Shown here: positions 19,296 to 41,327 of the stretch, in pieces
Numbering within the stretch: position 1 is the stretch's first letter
Layout of the letters: each line of letters opens with the position of its first letter
Assembly: GCF_947507565.1 (NCBI RefSeq)
Contig: NC_089179.1
Span: 62,001 to 126,000, forward strand
Origin: Oscarella lobularis
Lineage: Eukaryota > Porifera > Homoscleromorpha > Homosclerophorida > Oscarellidae
Reading direction: 5' to 3'
DNA length: 64,000 nt
Notes under the pieces: model-generated
The model's input: the letters and a program-made list of their open reading frames with translations, nothing else
Databases searched by the model: none
Told to the model about the DNA's origin: nothing
Made by a program: the position numbers and the translations under genes

Positions 19296-19549
19296 CGTTG
19301 GCGCGTTGGGTGCTTCGTGCATGCGCAGTGCGAACTGTGCGTGCACACCAAGGAGCGTCAGGAGCGTCATCATAGTTAGTCAGGTGACCTGACCCTTCAC
19401 GTGACCCTCTTGTAGTACAGGCAATAGCGAAAGCACGTGTGCGATTGCGCGTACGAATAAATGCTCTAGTTAATCAAAATACGGTATACAAGTAAGAGTG
19501 ATTTTTTGGTATCAATGTAACAGAAGTTTATGGTGGATATCGCCCGAAT
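19296..19549 (-). promoter_or_regulatory. Displaced distal upstream block of nuclease-kinase copy C
   Basis: After the right TTCGA duplication, sequence matching the upstream region of copies A and B resumes (TTGGGTGCTTCGTGC at 19306, then the GTGTGCGATTGCGCG block near 19436). It is now about 6.7 kb from copy C and lies just downstream of the CLUH stop. Confidence 0.5.
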
Positions 19550-21103
19550 TCAAACACGTAGAGACTGCAAGAGAAAAAATAGAAAATAAACGCAAAAACA
19601 TTCGAAATCTTACTTTCGTGCTGACAGATTCCACTCCCTTCATCTCATTCACTTGCCTCTGCATGCGCACGGCTTCGTGAGTGAGCACATTCAGCACTGC
19701 GCTGCTAGTTTGCACCCTTTCGTCATTAGGATTCTTGAAGAAAAAGAAAATTCAGAAAAATTAATTTCTCTTCCGCCCCCAACCATACCTTCTCAGAATA
19801 GATCGAAAGCGTTTGTCTTTCCTCGTCAATAGCACTTCGATAATCTCCCAAATTGGCGAGAACACGAGCAACCAAGTGATGACTAAAAACCAATTAAAAT
19901 ACACCACGAAAAAAACGCGTTTTTTATTTATTATCGTTCACCTTGCCGCCACTTTATCAGAATCAGACCCGTAGAACTTGGTATAAATTTTCAACGAATT
20001 CTGAGCGAAGGCAAGTGCAGATTGAAATTCTTTAACACCAAGCAAAATCGCCCCAATATTTTTCTAAGAAGAATAAAATAAGTGTGTATCTATGTATCTA
20101 TTTTCTTATTCCCCGTACGTCCAACTCCGCCAAAGACGGATGATCATTCCCAAAGAGAACCAAACCCAAATACCGAGCGCGATAGAGAAGCTTCAAAGCG
20201 ACGTCAGTCAATCCAGCAGCATTGCAATACAAACCCAAATAAATCTAAGAAAAAATAAATTCCCTAATAAATCAATTAATTAATCAATATCCTCTACGTA
20301 GGCATTAATTGTTTCCGGATCATCGACGCCCTGCATGCGTTCGAGAATGAGCACGGTTTTACGTTGATGCACAATGGCCTGTTCCACGTTTTGCTGCGAG
20401 AACGAGATCTTAGCCAAAAGCCGGTGAATGGACACCGTCATAGAGAAAAAGGGACCGTAAACGGACTCGCACATGGGAAGCAAATCCACGAGAAGTTCTA
20501 GGGCAACTTCCGTGTTGCCTGCACCGAAAATTAGACAGAACACAAGTAGTTGATTTTTCTTTCTTACCAGATGCGAGCTGTTTCGTCGCCGTGTCCCAAA
20601 TACCGCCTAAAACGGTTTGATCAAACTAAAAGAGACGATTCCACTAAAGAAAAAATATCAATTTTCAATAAGGACTTACGTCAGCGGCGTGAATAGTTCG
20701 AACAAGCGGAAAAAATCGCAAAACGTCTTCATCGTCGAATGGAGGACGCGTAGTCGATTTAAAATCGTAATTTTTCGCCACTATCTGTATGCCTAGGTAA
20801 AGACAGATCAAGAAGATCTCGCATTGACATTGACGTCTTTTTCCTAACCTAGAAACTGACACACTCGCCGTAGCAAGCCGATTCTCGATATACCGTACTT
20901 CGCGACAGCATCACCAACATTCAAACTTCAAAATAAATAAATAAATAATCGCTATTCACACGTGAGATTCTTACCAATCGTCGAGGGAATATCCAAAGTA
21001 GGCTTTCACCTCTTCAACCAATTTCTTCCATAGTTTCGTCGGCGTCAAGGAAACCCACGAAGGATCGCCTTTCTTCAAAACTGATGCAACTGATGCATGT
21101 TTA

Positions 21104-21134
<31 letters not shown>

Positions 21135-24100
21135 ATATCGTTTTTTACCGGCGTCCTTTTGCTTTTTGTTCTTGCTTTTTTTCGAAGGGTTAGTGCTACC
21201 GGGGAAGAGCTAAAAAAACGAGAGAATTATTTGCTACGTTACCTAGTAACTAAATATTAAATATTTCTGTCGCACAGTTTCTCCTAATCGTGGCTGATGA
21301 GGAAACTTTCCACAGGAACCCTAAAGAAAATCAATTGCACCCCTGGAGCTCTATTTTTTCAAATCAATTAAATTAAATATCATAGTAACCATTATGAGGA
21401 AACGATTAATAAATACATTATAGGTAACTGCTAATCATAAAGGGTTTTCTACCCCTGGGCTCTATTTTTTCAGAATGGGGTACTCTTATCGCAACTTACG
21501 ACGACGCAGTTGAGGAAACGAGCCGCGGACATTGCCAGCTGCGACTCGGGGACTGCACACGCAAAAAGAATAAAAATAATACGAAATATTTGACTTTCTA
21601 ATCCTAACCTTTCTGCAATTCCGTTCTCAGAATGTGCTTAGCACTACGACCCAGCATCTCACAAATCGCGATTTTCTTAATTAATTAAAATAATAAGATA
21701 GATGATAATCTAACGTGTTGTACTTTCTTCTTACAAAAACGTAGCTCAATTTCGAATTTTTCTCAATATCAACGGCCAATTTTCCCATGTAACGAATATT
21801 GACTCCACTATTAATTAATTAATTAAAAAGTCCCGACTCTCTACGCGTTTCTTTATATCTTATTACCCGCTGTGAAGAACGGAAGAGAGCCACTGTCCAT
21901 CATAAATGACTACATTCAATTGCTCCATACTTTCCACCTATAAACCCGTATATTCCTTATAAGGAAAAACCGCTCTATCCTTACGATTTTCTTCAAGATC
22001 GTGTTCAAAAGAAAATCGGAAACTTCTTGAACCATAAACTTATCCTTGTGCAATTCCTCCTACAATTAATTAATTAATTAATTAAATAATTGAAATTCGC
22101 CTCTAAGAGAATCTATGACCTCTGTATCGGCGAGTTTCGCACTGCTATAGATATCCGGATTGAAACAAATTGAAAAATCTGCACGAAATCGTCTCGTCGG
22201 GGAAAAAAGGAAAAAAAGGTATCTAACAATTTCGTACCAGTGCTACAACTAGATCCGACTCTCGATGCCGCCTTAGCAACGATATCAACAGACTCCGCGC
22301 CTAAGAGAATTGTCTACTTCGAATCAGATGAATTCGCGTAATAAAAGAGGATCGACTCGAATTCAGGGAGTTGTGAAGTAGAACTCGATATATGCAGCGT
22401 ACTAATACGTCATCTCCACGTGCAATAAAGGAAGTGACGCTCAGAGGATACTGCATGAAGGAACCCGGATGCGGAGGGCGTGTCTCACCGTCAATCTCCA
22501 CCGCTTGAAATTGATTCGTCGTCGGCGTCGTTTGATGATCATCCGGGTCCTCCGCTCGAACCAAAGTCATTTTTTCTTCTTCTTCTTCTTCGATTTCTTC
22601 TTTCTTTTCAGCACAAACATCTGCATCTTTTTCGTAGCTCTTATCCCCTGTCTCCTTCTGTGAAAAACCTGCATTTTATATGAGTTTTCTCGCTCTCGCC
22701 TTTCGCTTACCTGTTTCGACTTTATGGCTTCGGTGAAACCAACCGCAATCGCTTTCATAAACTCGCTATGCTTCGACTCAACAAACGCTTCGACGAGCTC
22801 CATTCGATGCCAAAGAATTTTATGCGTGTGAACAGGAAATTCAAACTCGGAATCATCGTCTTTCTCCTCTTCCTTCGCAAACGGGTTTTCAACCCTTGGA
22901 ACTAAAGAAAAGTAGACTGGTTCTCACAAGGGGCAAACGTAGCGTCAGCGTTGCTGACGTCACAATGCGTTTCCATTGTGACGTCGGGAACGCCGACGTC
23001 ACAATGCTCTTTTATTGTGACGTCAGCACGCTGACAGACCAGGCTTCTCGCACCGTGAAGAAAATTGACGTCAGGAACGTACATCCGATACATATTCGTC
23101 AAATAGAGTCTCCCATCCGATCCTATCACTCCGCTGACGTCAGAAGGACAGCGCATCAAAAGCGCGTCTCCTTCCTCATTTTGAACCCTAAAAAACGAGA
23201 CGAGAAATTCGTCTAGCATGAAAAAAAGACCGACGTCTTTACTTATGAGGTCTAAGTCTCAGCACTTCGCAAAATTTCTCAAGCTAAATAATAAAAAATT
23301 TGAATTTAATCAATCGCCCCATTTTCGCCTTACACTTTCATTCTTTCCTGACTTTAAAGGACTATATTCCTTATCCCCCGGCAAAATAAACCCTAAAAAA
23401 CGTCCCTTATAGACGCTACGCAACTAGAGACATTCCTATACCGGGAATAACAGACGCAACTAAGACTGTGTGACCGCGATGACAAACGAGAGTCATAAGA
23501 AAAGGCTGGACTTTCTAGAGAACAAAATAAGGCTCCCACTAATCAATAAAGCGTTCCTACATCCAGATTAAGGTTATTCAAAAGCCGATTGATATTGAAA
23601 TCGGCTCGCTACGTAGTAGAAAAAATTGAATTTTACCGCACGGGAAGAAACGATTTTACTTACAGCAGCTGCTTCAGCGGCTCCCTCATCTTAATTAATT
23701 AATTAATCAATTAATTAGAAACTTATCTGAATATTTATCACCTGTGAAAATTTCCTTTATATCTGCTACGTAACTCAGAACGACGTTATTCCACAAGTAG
23801 ACTTTGTCTCTATAAATAAAAAATTCAAATTCAAAAATCATAAAAAGTGATCTTAGCTCACTTTCTCTCTTGGTCTAAGAAGGGAGCGGAAATCTCGCCT
23901 TCGACCGCCGCTACAGCTGTATCTGTAGCGAAAGACAAAAATTCTTTCGTAATCTACACAAAAAAATTAAAATTGAACATTCAAAATTTACGCCGCACCG
24001 TCTCCAAATATCGAATTTTGACGACATTTTCTTGAACGGTTTTCGGGGTCAAATCTTTGACGCGCAAAATTTCCTCAGTCCAAGAACGCCCCTAACGGAA

Positions 24101-25788
24101 AAATATTATTTAACCCCGTATTGTTGTCAATAAATCCTCCCAGCACCTGGCAATAGCGCAAATTGTCTAAAATCAATAATAAAAACACGTCACGTGAATA
24201 TTCATATATACCTTGTACTCGCGTATTTACGCCCGGATAATGAGGCTGTTGCACGTTTATCCAGCTACAGTCTTGACACAGTGTTCCTTTTTTTAGTTCT
24301 ATAGTGTGGGTGTGGCTAACCTTCGTTCAAGGAAGATGGCATCAAATTCAAGGGATCGGCGTTCTTCCTATAAATTGAGTTTACGCAATTTATTAATTTT
24401 TGTCTATAAAGTACGCACGTCATTTTGAAAATTCGATCAAACGCTTTCTTGAAAGACGGAATCACCTAAGACAGGATAAAGTACTAATAAATTGGTTATT
24501 CTGGATATTTCTCTACCTGTGACAATAGGCCAATGAGCGTGTACGAATTGTAGGGACTTTCCGCCGGCGTAGGATCAAACACAGTGTTCGTACACCTGAG
24601 AATAAAAGACTTATCATCCCAGTACACTTGGTCCTAATGACGTAACGTAACGTAACGTGACCTCTCCAAATATGGTCAAGAAGAACGATGATGTCACAAA
24701 GGCAAGCAACCAATCAGGAGAAGATCTTACGTTACATTACGTCGCTAGCGTAAATCGGCTTTTAGACGCACTTATTGAGAAAGAAACCAGACGAAGTAGC
24801 AGTGATATGATGCGCAACACCATCGAGCCGAGTCACAACAAGATAGGCCAAATCGCCTGCAAGAAAAAACTCAAAAAATCACCAAAATAATTTTCTCGGA
24901 TCTCTAACCCCTTATTCTTCGTTCTGGCGGCGGCGGATCCCAGCGACTGTACCACAAATCGAGTACGCATCTCGATGACGTCGATGCAGTGACGTCACAT
25001 CGATCTGAGAACATGTGAGCCAATGAAACGCCGTCCGTTTCCTGATTAGGCAGTATCCAATCAGGTGGCAGACAATCACGAGTCATTTTAAAAGGAGCGC
25101 TAAACTTCTTCAATTTCACTAATATAATATATAAATAAATAAATAAATAAATGATTAAATGTCTTACTTGGTATATCATTGACTAGAGATGAAGAGTGAG
25201 CGCGTCTGTCCCAATGCAGAAGATCAGCTACATGTTTCAAGTGAGTATTCACTTCAGCTACATTGTATGGTTCTACACACAAAATATATATAACATATAA
25301 GTACTATTAATTATTTCTCTTTGTACTTTCAATGATATGAATTTCTTTTCCGTCGTTGAAATCAACGATGTCCGACAGCTCCACTTCGCGTCCATTGACA
25401 AAGACAGAGAAACACGTTCTATAGCAGACTTCTGGACGTTCGCAAGCAGGTTGAATGATTTCTGAGACGAGCACGGGTGGAATCACCTAAAATCAAATCT
25501 AAAAATTTTTCAATTGTTTTTTGATGTCGTCCCCCGCACTTCTATTGTTATTGGTTTCACGGGTCCCGGACCGCTGATGGTCACGCCCACAACTAAATAA
25601 TCTGCCGGTTTCACGTCTTTCGCTTTCGCGTCGTTTTCAGCCTTTGCATCGGTGGCAGATTCGACGATCGCTTGGTTCGACGCTTTTTCGATGGAGTGCG
25701 GCCGAGAAATCGACGAAACCGCAACGTCGTCGACGAGTTTCGTTGCGACGTCGTCGTCGTCGTCGCCGTCGCGCCTCAAATCGTCCAT
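19550..25788 (-). CDS. CLUH: Clustered mitochondria protein homologue
   Basis: RNA-binding cytosolic protein that controls mRNAs of nuclear-encoded mitochondrial proteins. Start MDDLRRDGDDDDD (25788) leads into TISGPGPVKPITIEV, the N-terminal CLU segment. Further exons carry VEIDGETRPPHPGSFMQYPL (about 22470), GSDGRLYLTNMYRMYVPDVN (about 23100) and VDAFVESKHSEFMKAI-type sequence (about 22750). C-terminal TPR exons include AISFSQQNVEQAIVHQRKTV, VLILERMQGVDDPETINAYV (20280-20470) and THEAVRMQRQVNEMKGVES (about 19650). Around 25 short introns, several filled with AT-rich microsatellites. Odd point: after QRQVNEMKGVESVSTK the gene ends in a tiny exon (SLRV-stop), whereas vertebrate CLUH continues for roughly 80 more residues. 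The terminal exon and its intron are duplicated at 9854-9959. Confidence 0.93.
22943..23036. repeat. Nested palindrome with CRE-like TGACGTCA arms in CLUH intron
   Basis: Two hairpins, GACGTCACAATG...CATTGTGACGTC (22956-22985) and GACGTCACAAT...ATTGTGACGTC (22995-23024), sit inside a larger imperfect inverted repeat GTCAGCGTTGC...GCACGCTGAC. This is compatible with a tiny non-autonomous foldback element. Confidence 0.65.
24638..24745 (+). mobile_element. MITE copy (CLUH intron)
   Basis: About 108 bp. Termini (T)GACGTAACGTAACG...CATTACGTCGC are inverted. The core has CAAATATGGTCAAG and GATGTCACAAAGGCAAG. Member of a family with further copies listed below. Confidence 0.75.
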
Positions 25789-25953
25789 TGGAGAGAGAGA
25801 GATGGAAAGGCACGTGGCCGCTTGGAACTAGCTGAATGATGATGATGCAAGCGCGTACGCGATCGCTCAAGTCCTCTCCACGTGAGAGACCCGCCCGTGA
25901 CGATGTCGTTCCCCGGACGTGTTGCGACCACGTGCTTTTCGCTTGGTAACGCG
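25789..25953. promoter_or_regulatory. Divergent promoter region CLUH / small coiled-coil gene
   Basis: Only 165 bp separate the two opposed start codons. Contains CACGTG motifs (25812, 25879, 25930). Confidence 0.4.
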
Positions 25954-26272
25954 ATGAATGAAATTCGTTATCCAGCAAACGGTATGGCTTCGGTCGAAGA
26001 GAGGCTCGCGTCTATCGAAAAAAATATAGATGGTCTCAATGAATCGAATCGGAAGATGCTGACACAGGTCAATAAAACTCACAAGGAAGTGTGCCAGTGT
26101 AAAAAAACGCTCAGCGCACTGTACAAGGTACACCAAAAAGATGGGCTTCGAAATTCTTCAATGAATCAAATAGAATATACGCATCCGAGGCCGCTATGAA
26201 GAAGACTCATCTGAAGACGAGCAACTGAGTGACATTGATAGTCAGTCGATTGAAGAAGAGAAAGAAAAATAG
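25954..26272 (+). CDS. Small coiled-coil protein with acidic tail
   Basis: Exon 25954-26127 encodes MNEIRYPANGMASVEERLAS followed by a heptad-like helix (ERLASIEKNIDGLNESNRKM) and CQCKKTLSALYK. A 46-nt GT-AG intron (26128-26173) joins in phase 0 to NIRIRGRYEEDSSEDEQLSD and an acidic end (IEEEKEK-stop). Alternative starts are ATG 25903 or 25984. About 90 residues. I do not recognise the family. It resembles small coiled-coil subunits of larger complexes, but no specific function can be given. Confidence 0.6.
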
Positions 26273-26525
26273 AGAGGAAAAAGACCCTAGATACACCTTA
26301 TCAAAATATTAGCTACATATTGTCAAATCCACTCTCCCAGACAGATACATCTCGGGCTAAAACTTAGAACAATAATTAGAAACAAGGAACTTGTATAACG
26401 CACGCACGCTATATCTATAGTTAATCAAAGGTTCACAGCCATGTGGTCACGTTTACGCTTATAAGCGCGTAAGAACAAATAAGGCAGATGAAAAGCCTAG
26501 AGAGAAATATCTATATGATCGACTG
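26273..26525. other. Intergenic, nothing recognised
   Basis: 253 bp between the convergent small coiled-coil gene and the four-pass membrane gene. No coding frame or repeat recognised. Confidence 0.5.
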
Positions 26526-27162
26526 TCACCCATGCTCTCTTGCCTGAAATAGAACGTAGTGCGAAGCGCCTATCGCTTCCACGAGTACATAGTCCTCATA
26601 GTATCCACCTTTATAGACAATTCCAAAGTTCTCGTTCAGTATGGCTCCCCCTGCAACCAACGACACAACGAGCAAAAAAGCGACCTATGGAGATCGAGAC
26701 CTGATATATTCTATTGTTTTTATTGTTTTTTTAACTTACAACTGCTCTATAGGGTGGAGATTTGACTTTGTGATAGAAGAGGAGTCCGAGCAAGACGAGG
26801 GGACCGCTGCATGCCAATGTCCACCAGAGGAAATACAGCTCGCCTTTTTCTCTATCTATTTCGCCCGAATTCCTTCGAAAAAAACGACGCGTTCGACGAG
26901 AGACAAAAGAGTGCGTCCTTTTACCAGTTCGTGCGCATTCCAAAGCCGATTATGAACCCAATCCAGCCGGCTGCAGTTAATATAAAAAATAGGACCGACG
27001 TCTGAAAAGCGAAAGTGGCTAGAACGTGAAGAGAGAGGAAGAAAAGACGTGTACCTTCCATGACGAAGCCATATGCGCTCTGACGTAGAAGAACAGCCCG
27101 GATAAGAAAAGACCACGTAAATAAAATACGCCCATACACAATACAGTACAGTGTACTACCAT
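26526..27162 (-). CDS. Small four-pass membrane protein, unrecognised
   Basis: Four exons join in consistent phase. They encode MVVHCTVLCMGVFYLRGLFL plus LSGLFFYVRA (first membrane segment), TSVLFFILTAAGWIGFIIGF (second), GMRTNWNSGEIDREKGE (loop), LYFLWWTLACSGPLVLLGLL (third), then RAVVAFLLVVSLVAGGAIL (fourth) and a hydrophilic tail NENFGIVYKGGYYEDYVLVE ending REHG. Roughly 155 residues. Introns are 43-55 nt apart from one of about 60. The true N-terminus could include more sequence. No family is recognised. Its start lies 43 bp from the SMIM14 stop, on the same strand. Confidence 0.6.
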
Positions 27163-27204
27163 ACATAAACTATCGTACAATAATAACAGGTGTTTTTTGC
27201 GTTT

Positions 27205-27827
<623 letters not shown>

Positions 27828-27895
27828 CTACATAACGATTACATCCACAAAAAGACAGAAACTACTAAAAAAGTCAACGTTTTTCGGTATTGTTT

Positions 27896-38540
<10,645 letters not shown>

Positions 38541-38616
38541 TTTGGATTCGATGCCTCTGCGCGTGGTCGCGAATACGTCTGCGCAGTCGCAACACGTTAT
38601 TGATTCATAGCACATC

Positions 38617-41260
38617 TCAACGATTCATCTGTTCGAGTATCTGTTGTCTAGTCGCTTTACCAGAAGCGATAAAAATGTGCTGTTTTCGACTCAGTTTCAG
38701 TAGAATTTCCTCGGGTGCAAGATCCCTTAGCGTCACCTTCATCATTAAACCTAGCATATGATTTTCATCCACGTGATCTTGAACTATTGTTTCCAATAGC
38801 ACCTTCAATAATTCACCGTCCAATTTTTCAAGACCAACAACGAACGATGTCGCAGTTTTTTGTTGCAAACGATTAGACAATAATTGCAGGCGTTTTATTT
38901 CGGCTTGCAGAGTCTCAACCACCTTTTCCTTCTCTGTAAGTGCTTCCATCAAAGCAGCATATACAATCGAAGGAGCATCTACTAGCGCACGTTCAAGATC
39001 ACTCCTCTCTTTCACTGCACACTCGTACTCCGAAGCTCTCTCATCCAATTCAGCTCTGACGTCATCAGAAGACAATTCTTCATCTATTTTCTCGCGCTCA
39101 GATTCTTTCAAATTTATGACGTCATCATCATCATCATAATCATCCTTCTCCTTATCCATTTTCTCTTCTTTTTCTTCCTCTCCCTCCCTTCGTACAGACA
39201 ACGCCAACGAAATGATAATATTTCTCGCATTTTGCACCGAATCCGGTATGACGACTTTGGTGACTGTACTTATGGTCGCGTGGGGATTATCGGAGCTTCG
39301 CAAGCGCTGTCTCAATTGCATCATAATACGCATAAACTGATCGTCGCTCTCATTTCTCTCATTCGACTCGAAAAAATCGTCGCTCAGATGCAACGAGGGC
39401 AAACTCAACTGATTCAAAAAATTCCTCAATTGCCACTGAATCAATTCGCGAAGCGATCCCACTTCCGGCGCATCCAAAAAACGGTCACGCCCCTCCAAAC
39501 AAATCTCCTTCACCTTTTAAATAAATAAATAAATAATTTTAAATTACAGAACACACCCAAAATCAATCAATCAATAAATAATTATTAAAGAACACACCCC
39601 AAAAATTAATCAATGACTAAATAATTTTTAATTAAAGAACCCATCCCAAAAAATTAATAAATAAATAATTTTTAATTAAAGAACACGCCCCGAAAAAATC
39701 AATAAATAAATATTTTTAATTAAAGAACACATCTCCAAAAATAAATAAATAATAGAACAAATCTCCTTCACCTTTTCAACCGATCTCACATACGATTGGC
39801 CGAGATGATCACGTGGTAATCGTTCCGACGCCTCCGCATAGCGAACCAATTGATCGGGCGAAGCAAACCCGGAAACGCACAGCTCCATCATCGCTTTCAT
39901 ATATCTCATAAAATCGCAATGATTCCGCGAATATCTTAGATTGAGTTCAAATGCAATTAAATCGCCCGTTTTTTCAATCTGTTGCGATAGCGCGTCGGCG
40001 CTCAGGATCACGTGAACGGACATGTATTCGCGTAGTAGCGCTTTCGTGTTGGCCCACGCTTCGTGTCCGTCGGATCCGCGTTGGAGTATGCGAAGTTTTT
40101 TCTGACACAGTTCGATCATGTTAATAGCCACTTGTATGGAATCAGGTGACGCAATGAGATAATTTCGATCAACATAGACAGCAGACATCATTAGACGAGT
40201 GTAATAAAAATAGGCAAGATTGCCTATTACAATCGTTGAGTCACCTAAAACCAAGTATAAGGAAAAATATTTTCCACAGCTCTCCTAGTATAAATTAATA
40301 AGGAAAAGCTGATAAAATATTTTCCACAGCTCCCCTAGTATAAATTAATAAGGAAAGGCTGATAAAATATTTTCCACGGCTCTCCTAGTATAAATTAATA
40401 AGGAAAAGCTGATAAAATATTTTTCACAGCTCCCCTAGTATAAATTAATAAGGAAAGGCTGAAAAAATATTTTGCACAGCACTCCTAGTACATAAATTAA
40501 GGAAAGACTGAAAAATATTTTCCACGGCTCTCCTAGTATAAATTAATAATAAAAGGCTGATAAAATATTTTCCACGACTCTCCTAGTATAAATTAATAAG
40601 GAAAGGCTGATAAAATATTTTTCACAGCACTCCTAGTATAAATTAATAAAGAAAGGCTGATAAAATATTTTCCACACCTCCCCTAGTATAAATTAATATC
40701 TAAACGAACTAATTAATTATTTCGCGCCTGTTTCGATCGATCGTTTCGCCTTCTCGACGTCCATAACCCGGAAATCCTCGGAAAGTTCTTCGGTGAGAAT
40801 GTCGTTGAGTTGGAGAAGATTTTGAAGGTTCTCGTCGAAATTTCGCAGTACCATATGCCGATCATCCTAAAAACGAGTCCTATTGGAACGTTTTCTCGCG
40901 CTTCGCACCTATACCAAGTCTTCAAATCCAACCATGTGCGCGATTCTCGCCGCTTGAGTTGTCTTGGCGAGAATCGGCGCCAAAAGAGGATGAGCTGGGG
41001 ATGAAATGCGTGTTATCGAATGTTTGCACTTAGACGAAGCCCCTAACTTTTGTCTAGTCGAGTAAGAGGGTCGCTTTGACCCTGTTCGATCATTTTCTCG
41101 AGGCCCAGTTTCAATAGAGCGACGAATTGCGAATATTCGTCCGCTTCCACTTCGCGTTTTAGAACGTCCTGCAAAAGTAGGCTTACTGCGAGCTATTCGC
41201 GCTTCGCGAGGCTCGATGACGCACCAATTCCACCTCGAAACGTCTTCTCTGTTCGTCCAT
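38617..41260 (-). CDS. PUB-like/helical/coiled-coil paralogue 1 (unrecognised family)
   Basis: Exons: [12 protein letters not shown] (start 41260); [20 protein letters not shown] and [20 protein letters not shown] then MVGFEDL (PUB-like); [20 protein letters not shown]. Then comes the helical domain [20 protein letters not shown] (39777-40244), continued in 38617-39518 with [18 protein letters not shown]. An acidic stretch and a coiled coil ending [18 protein letters not shown] follow. The domain is about 180 residues. Neighbouring genes at 41328, 44309 and 47157 share this plan. Odd: the exon ending ...RSIETG reaches the helical domain in phase only if a GC donor (ACAG/GCGCGA, about 40727) is used; otherwise TAA follows two codons later. 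If that donor is not used, the gene is broken here. Function unknown. A scaffold or ubiquitin/VCP-linked role is only suggested by the PUB-like domain. Confidence 0.65.
39498..39776 (-). repeat. Intron flanked by perfect 21-bp direct repeat
   Basis: The 21 bp at 39498-39518 recur exactly at 39756-39776. On the coding strand the repeat contains AAAG/GTGAAGGAG. The upstream copy thus supplies the donor (GTGAAG) and the downstream copy the acceptor (AAAG) and exon. Confidence 0.85.
39519..39755. repeat. Minisatellite filling an intron of paralogue 1
   Basis: About five units of the same 43-bp type as the PRPF8 intron array (TTTTTAATTAAAGAACACAC core). Confidence 0.85.
40258..40697. repeat. 50-bp minisatellite, about nine copies
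   Basis: Units contain TTTTCCACGGCTCTCCTAGT and ATAAATTAATAAGGAAAGGC with a strict 50-bp period. It fills the intron, or break, between two exons of paralogue 1. Confidence 0.92.
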
Positions 41261-41327
41261 GTGGCGAGTTAGCGCGCGCCAGACCAATGAGACCTAAAAA
41301 ATAAATATTTATTAATCTCCCCCTAAA

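Noticed and set aside
40258-40697. Regularly spaced repeats resembling a CRISPR array
   Set aside because: Units abut head to tail with no unique spacers, and the host is a eukaryote. This is a minisatellite.
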